Source: an uncultured Lactobacillus sp. (GTDB taxonomy: Bacteria; Bacillota; Bacilli; Lactobacillales; Lactobacillaceae). From it: a stretch of 6,034 nucleotides of DNA. Below, piece after piece: positions 5,215-6,034 of this stretch. A program made the position numbers and the translations under genes. Below the pieces are notes generated by a model. The model did not search any database and was not told where the DNA came from. It was given only the letters and a program-made list of their open reading frames with translations. Location of the stretch: NCBI GenBank assembly GCA_947252915.1, contig CAMXWI010000061.1:1-6034 (forward strand). The letters run 5' to 3'. Within the stretch, counting starts at the first letter, position 1, and every line of letters begins with the position of its first letter.

Positions 5215-5419
5215 TGTCGAAAAGCAATCGACATACATATTCGCCTTTCAACGAAAGTTAGACTAATTCGAAATATTACAAGGTGGTTTGACTCCACCAT
5301 TAGTCTTAAGGCAGGATTGGTAGTCATTGCCTGCCTAGATATGCCATGACCCCATTTATTATTGGGCGAGCGTACCGAGCTTAGTGCATCCTGACTTTGA
5401 TACGTCGGGTCAGGATTAT

Positions 5420-5548
5420 GAGCATTTAGGAACAACTAAGGTCTTTACAAAATGAAAATTAGAATTTGTATTAACTATTTACTGTGTATTTTATCTTCTG
5501 TATGTCATTAAAAAAGTTAGTTGCAAAGGTTCGATTCCTTTGGTGCTC
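5420..5548 (+). other. tRNA-like domain with tmRNA-like P2 helix
   Basis: AAAGG-TTCGATT-CCTTT (5525-5541) is a perfect 5-bp T-arm with a canonical 7-base T-loop; GGTTCGATTCC fits the B-box consensus. It is followed directly by GGTGCTC (5542-5548), which pairs over 7 bp (two wobbles) with GAGCATT (5420-5426), like an acceptor stem. Just inside, CAACTAA (5433-5439) pairs perfectly with TTAGTTG (5517-5523), one base before the T-arm. This is the arrangement of tmRNA, where a P2 helix replaces the anticodon arm. The enclosed 77 bases are AT-rich and include TACAAA/TTTGTA (5446-5451, 5465-5470). There is no CCA after the acceptor, no normal D or anticodon arm, and no evident tag frame. It is probably part of the larger RNA. 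Confidence 0.6.
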
Positions 5549-5620
5549 TATTGCTGGTAAAGCCAGCGGATCACGTGTTAAATGATGAGGTTAGCAGTTC
5601 CTTTCAAAAAGCTGTATTGT

Positions 5621-5652
5621 AACCACCACCGCAAGGAAGGTGGTTTTATTTT
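5621..5652 (+). terminator. Intrinsic terminator of the structured RNA
   Basis: AACCACC (5621-5627) pairs with GGTGGTT (5639-5645), with an inner CC-GCAA-GG GNRA-capped extension, followed by the T-rich TTATTTT (5646-5652). It lies 21 bases before the methyltransferase start, so it separates the RNA from the next gene, though read-through is possible. Confidence 0.85.
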
Positions 5653-5673
5653 GCAAAGAAAAAAGGATAAGCA

Positions 5674-6034
5674 ATGGAATTACAAGCTCTAAGAGATCGA
5701 CTTATGGAGTTGTTTGATATCAAGTCTATTCAGGATTTAGGAGCTAAGCTACTAGATTGTGTGTTGACTAATGATCAACAAAAGATGACTAACTACGTTA
5801 AGCTAGTTGATGGCGATCTTGATACAGATTACTTACAGAATATTTATCAGTATTATTACGCTAACCGTGAAGATTTAGGACAAGACTTTACGCCGATAAG
5901 CTTAGCCAAATTGATTGGAAAGTTTTCTGAACAAGAAAATCCTGTTATTGATATGTGTGCTGGTTCAGGTGCTTTAACTATTCAGTCGTGGTGTCTTAAT
6001 CCGCATAGGCAATTTATTTGTTATGAATTTGACC
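5674..6034 (+). CDS. DNA N6-adenine methyltransferase, N-terminal part
   Basis: The first 120 codons of a gene that runs off the right edge. Residues 1-60 are helical (MELQALRDRLMELFDIKSIQ start). Then come GQDFTP (69-74), like the GQFYTP that precedes the catalytic domain in HsdM-type N6-adenine methylases, and VIDMCAGSGALTIQSW (91-106), a clear motif I (SAM-binding DxxAGSG loop), followed by the acidic residue after strand 2 (CYEFD, 116-120). The catalytic (D/N)PPY motif would lie beyond the edge. AAAGGA (5662-5667) is 6 nt before the ATG. In a phage such enzymes usually act alone to protect DNA from host restriction or alter regulation; whether a specificity or nuclease partner follows cannot be seen. 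Confidence 0.88.
   Translation, partial: MELQALRDRLMELFDIKSIQDLGAKLLDCVLTNDQQKMTNYVKLVDGDLDTDYLQNIYQYYYANREDLGQDFTPISLAKLIGKFSEQENPVIDMCAGSGALTIQSWCLNPHRQFICYEFD

Larger units (their letters stand above)
5215..5652 (+). ncRNA. Large structured phage noncoding RNA (predicted)
   Basis: About 440 bases without a convincing ORF hold a dense series of perfect stems. They are: TGTCGA 5215-5220 with TCGACA 5228-5233; CTTTC 5245-5249 with GAAAG 5253-5257; AGACTAA 5260-5266 with TTAGTCT 5300-5306, enclosing GGTGG 5282-5286 with CCACC 5294-5298; AGGCAGG 5309-5315 with CCTGCCT 5330-5336; CCCA 5351-5354 with TGGG 5363-5366; ATCCTGAC 5388-5395 with GTCAGGAT 5409-5416; the tRNA-like domain 5420-5548; and GCTGG 5553-5557 with CCAGC 5563-5567. 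A terminator ends the unit. The first stem begins where the promoter predicts the RNA start. The order of stems, local promoter and terminator argue for an independent RNA rather than a leader. GOLLD and ROOL are known large RNAs of Lactobacillales phages, but both are usually longer; membership is unproven. Confidence 0.65.

Noticed and set aside
5208..5435. 75-codon minus-strand frame
   Set aside because: It lies across the structured RNA, has no ribosome binding site or family resemblance, opposes all neighbouring genes, and its length is explained by the paired GC-richer sequence.
5515..5550. Ordinary tRNA gene or attP core made of a tRNA 3' end
   Set aside because: A normal tRNA of ~75 nt ending at 5549 would begin near 5475, where no acceptor, D-arm or anticodon arm exists. 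The far upstream pairing partners at 5420 and 5433 fit a tRNA-like domain better. An att site is also unlikely this far from any integrase, though identity to a host tRNA could not be tested.

Overview
This window reads as the early-to-middle part of a prophage or temperate siphophage genome from a low-GC Gram-positive host, most likely a Lactobacillus-group bacterium. The evidence is the AT-rich sequence, strong AGGAGG-type ribosome binding sites, dense same-strand genes with ATGA overlaps, and the gene set: Cro-like repressor, Bro-N/KilA-C antirepressor, Gp157-family protein, ERF annealing protein, DnaD-like replication protein, SSB and ArpU-type late regulator. Every supported gene is on the + strand. 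The host is inferred from gene families and composition; no search was run.

Layout. 1-1441 is the regulatory head: a small Cro/C1-type gene flanked by two related operators, then the antirepressor, a 24-codon overlapping ORF and a small HTH protein. 1442-2130 lacks large genes but is not empty. It holds a run of very small ORFs (35-51 aa), two of which are clearly paralogous single-pass membrane proteins, plus a possible 18-codon ORF with a slippery A run. 2131-4424 is the recombination/replication block: Gp157, ERF, a winged-helix replication protein and SSB, with no helicase or helicase loader. 4434-4632 holds two overlapping short frames that look like one small gene split by a frameshift. 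4657-5139 encodes the ArpU-like regulator.

5140-5673 has no convincing protein gene and is the most interesting part. Just after arpU there is an array of five 11-bp repeats in register (5143-5197), then promoter-like sequence, then about 440 bases full of perfect inverted repeats, ending in a clear intrinsic terminator (5621-5652). One part of this stretch (5420-5548) has a canonical tRNA T-arm, an acceptor-like closing helix and an additional helix placed as P2 is in tmRNA. It is not a normal tRNA. I read the whole as a separately transcribed, highly structured phage noncoding RNA. Large ornate RNAs of unknown function (GOLLD, ROOL) are known from Lactobacillales phages; this may be a relative or a new class, and only a covariance search can tell.

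How the parts fit together: the Cro-like protein and antirepressor set the lysis-lysogeny choice at the operators. The early operon then makes the small accessory proteins and the replication/annealing proteins. The last product of that run, the ArpU-like factor, probably switches on the late phase. The repeat array directly downstream of its gene is a good candidate for its target, which would make the structured RNA the first late transcript. A phage DNA adenine methyltransferase gene starts just after the RNA terminator and runs off the right edge.
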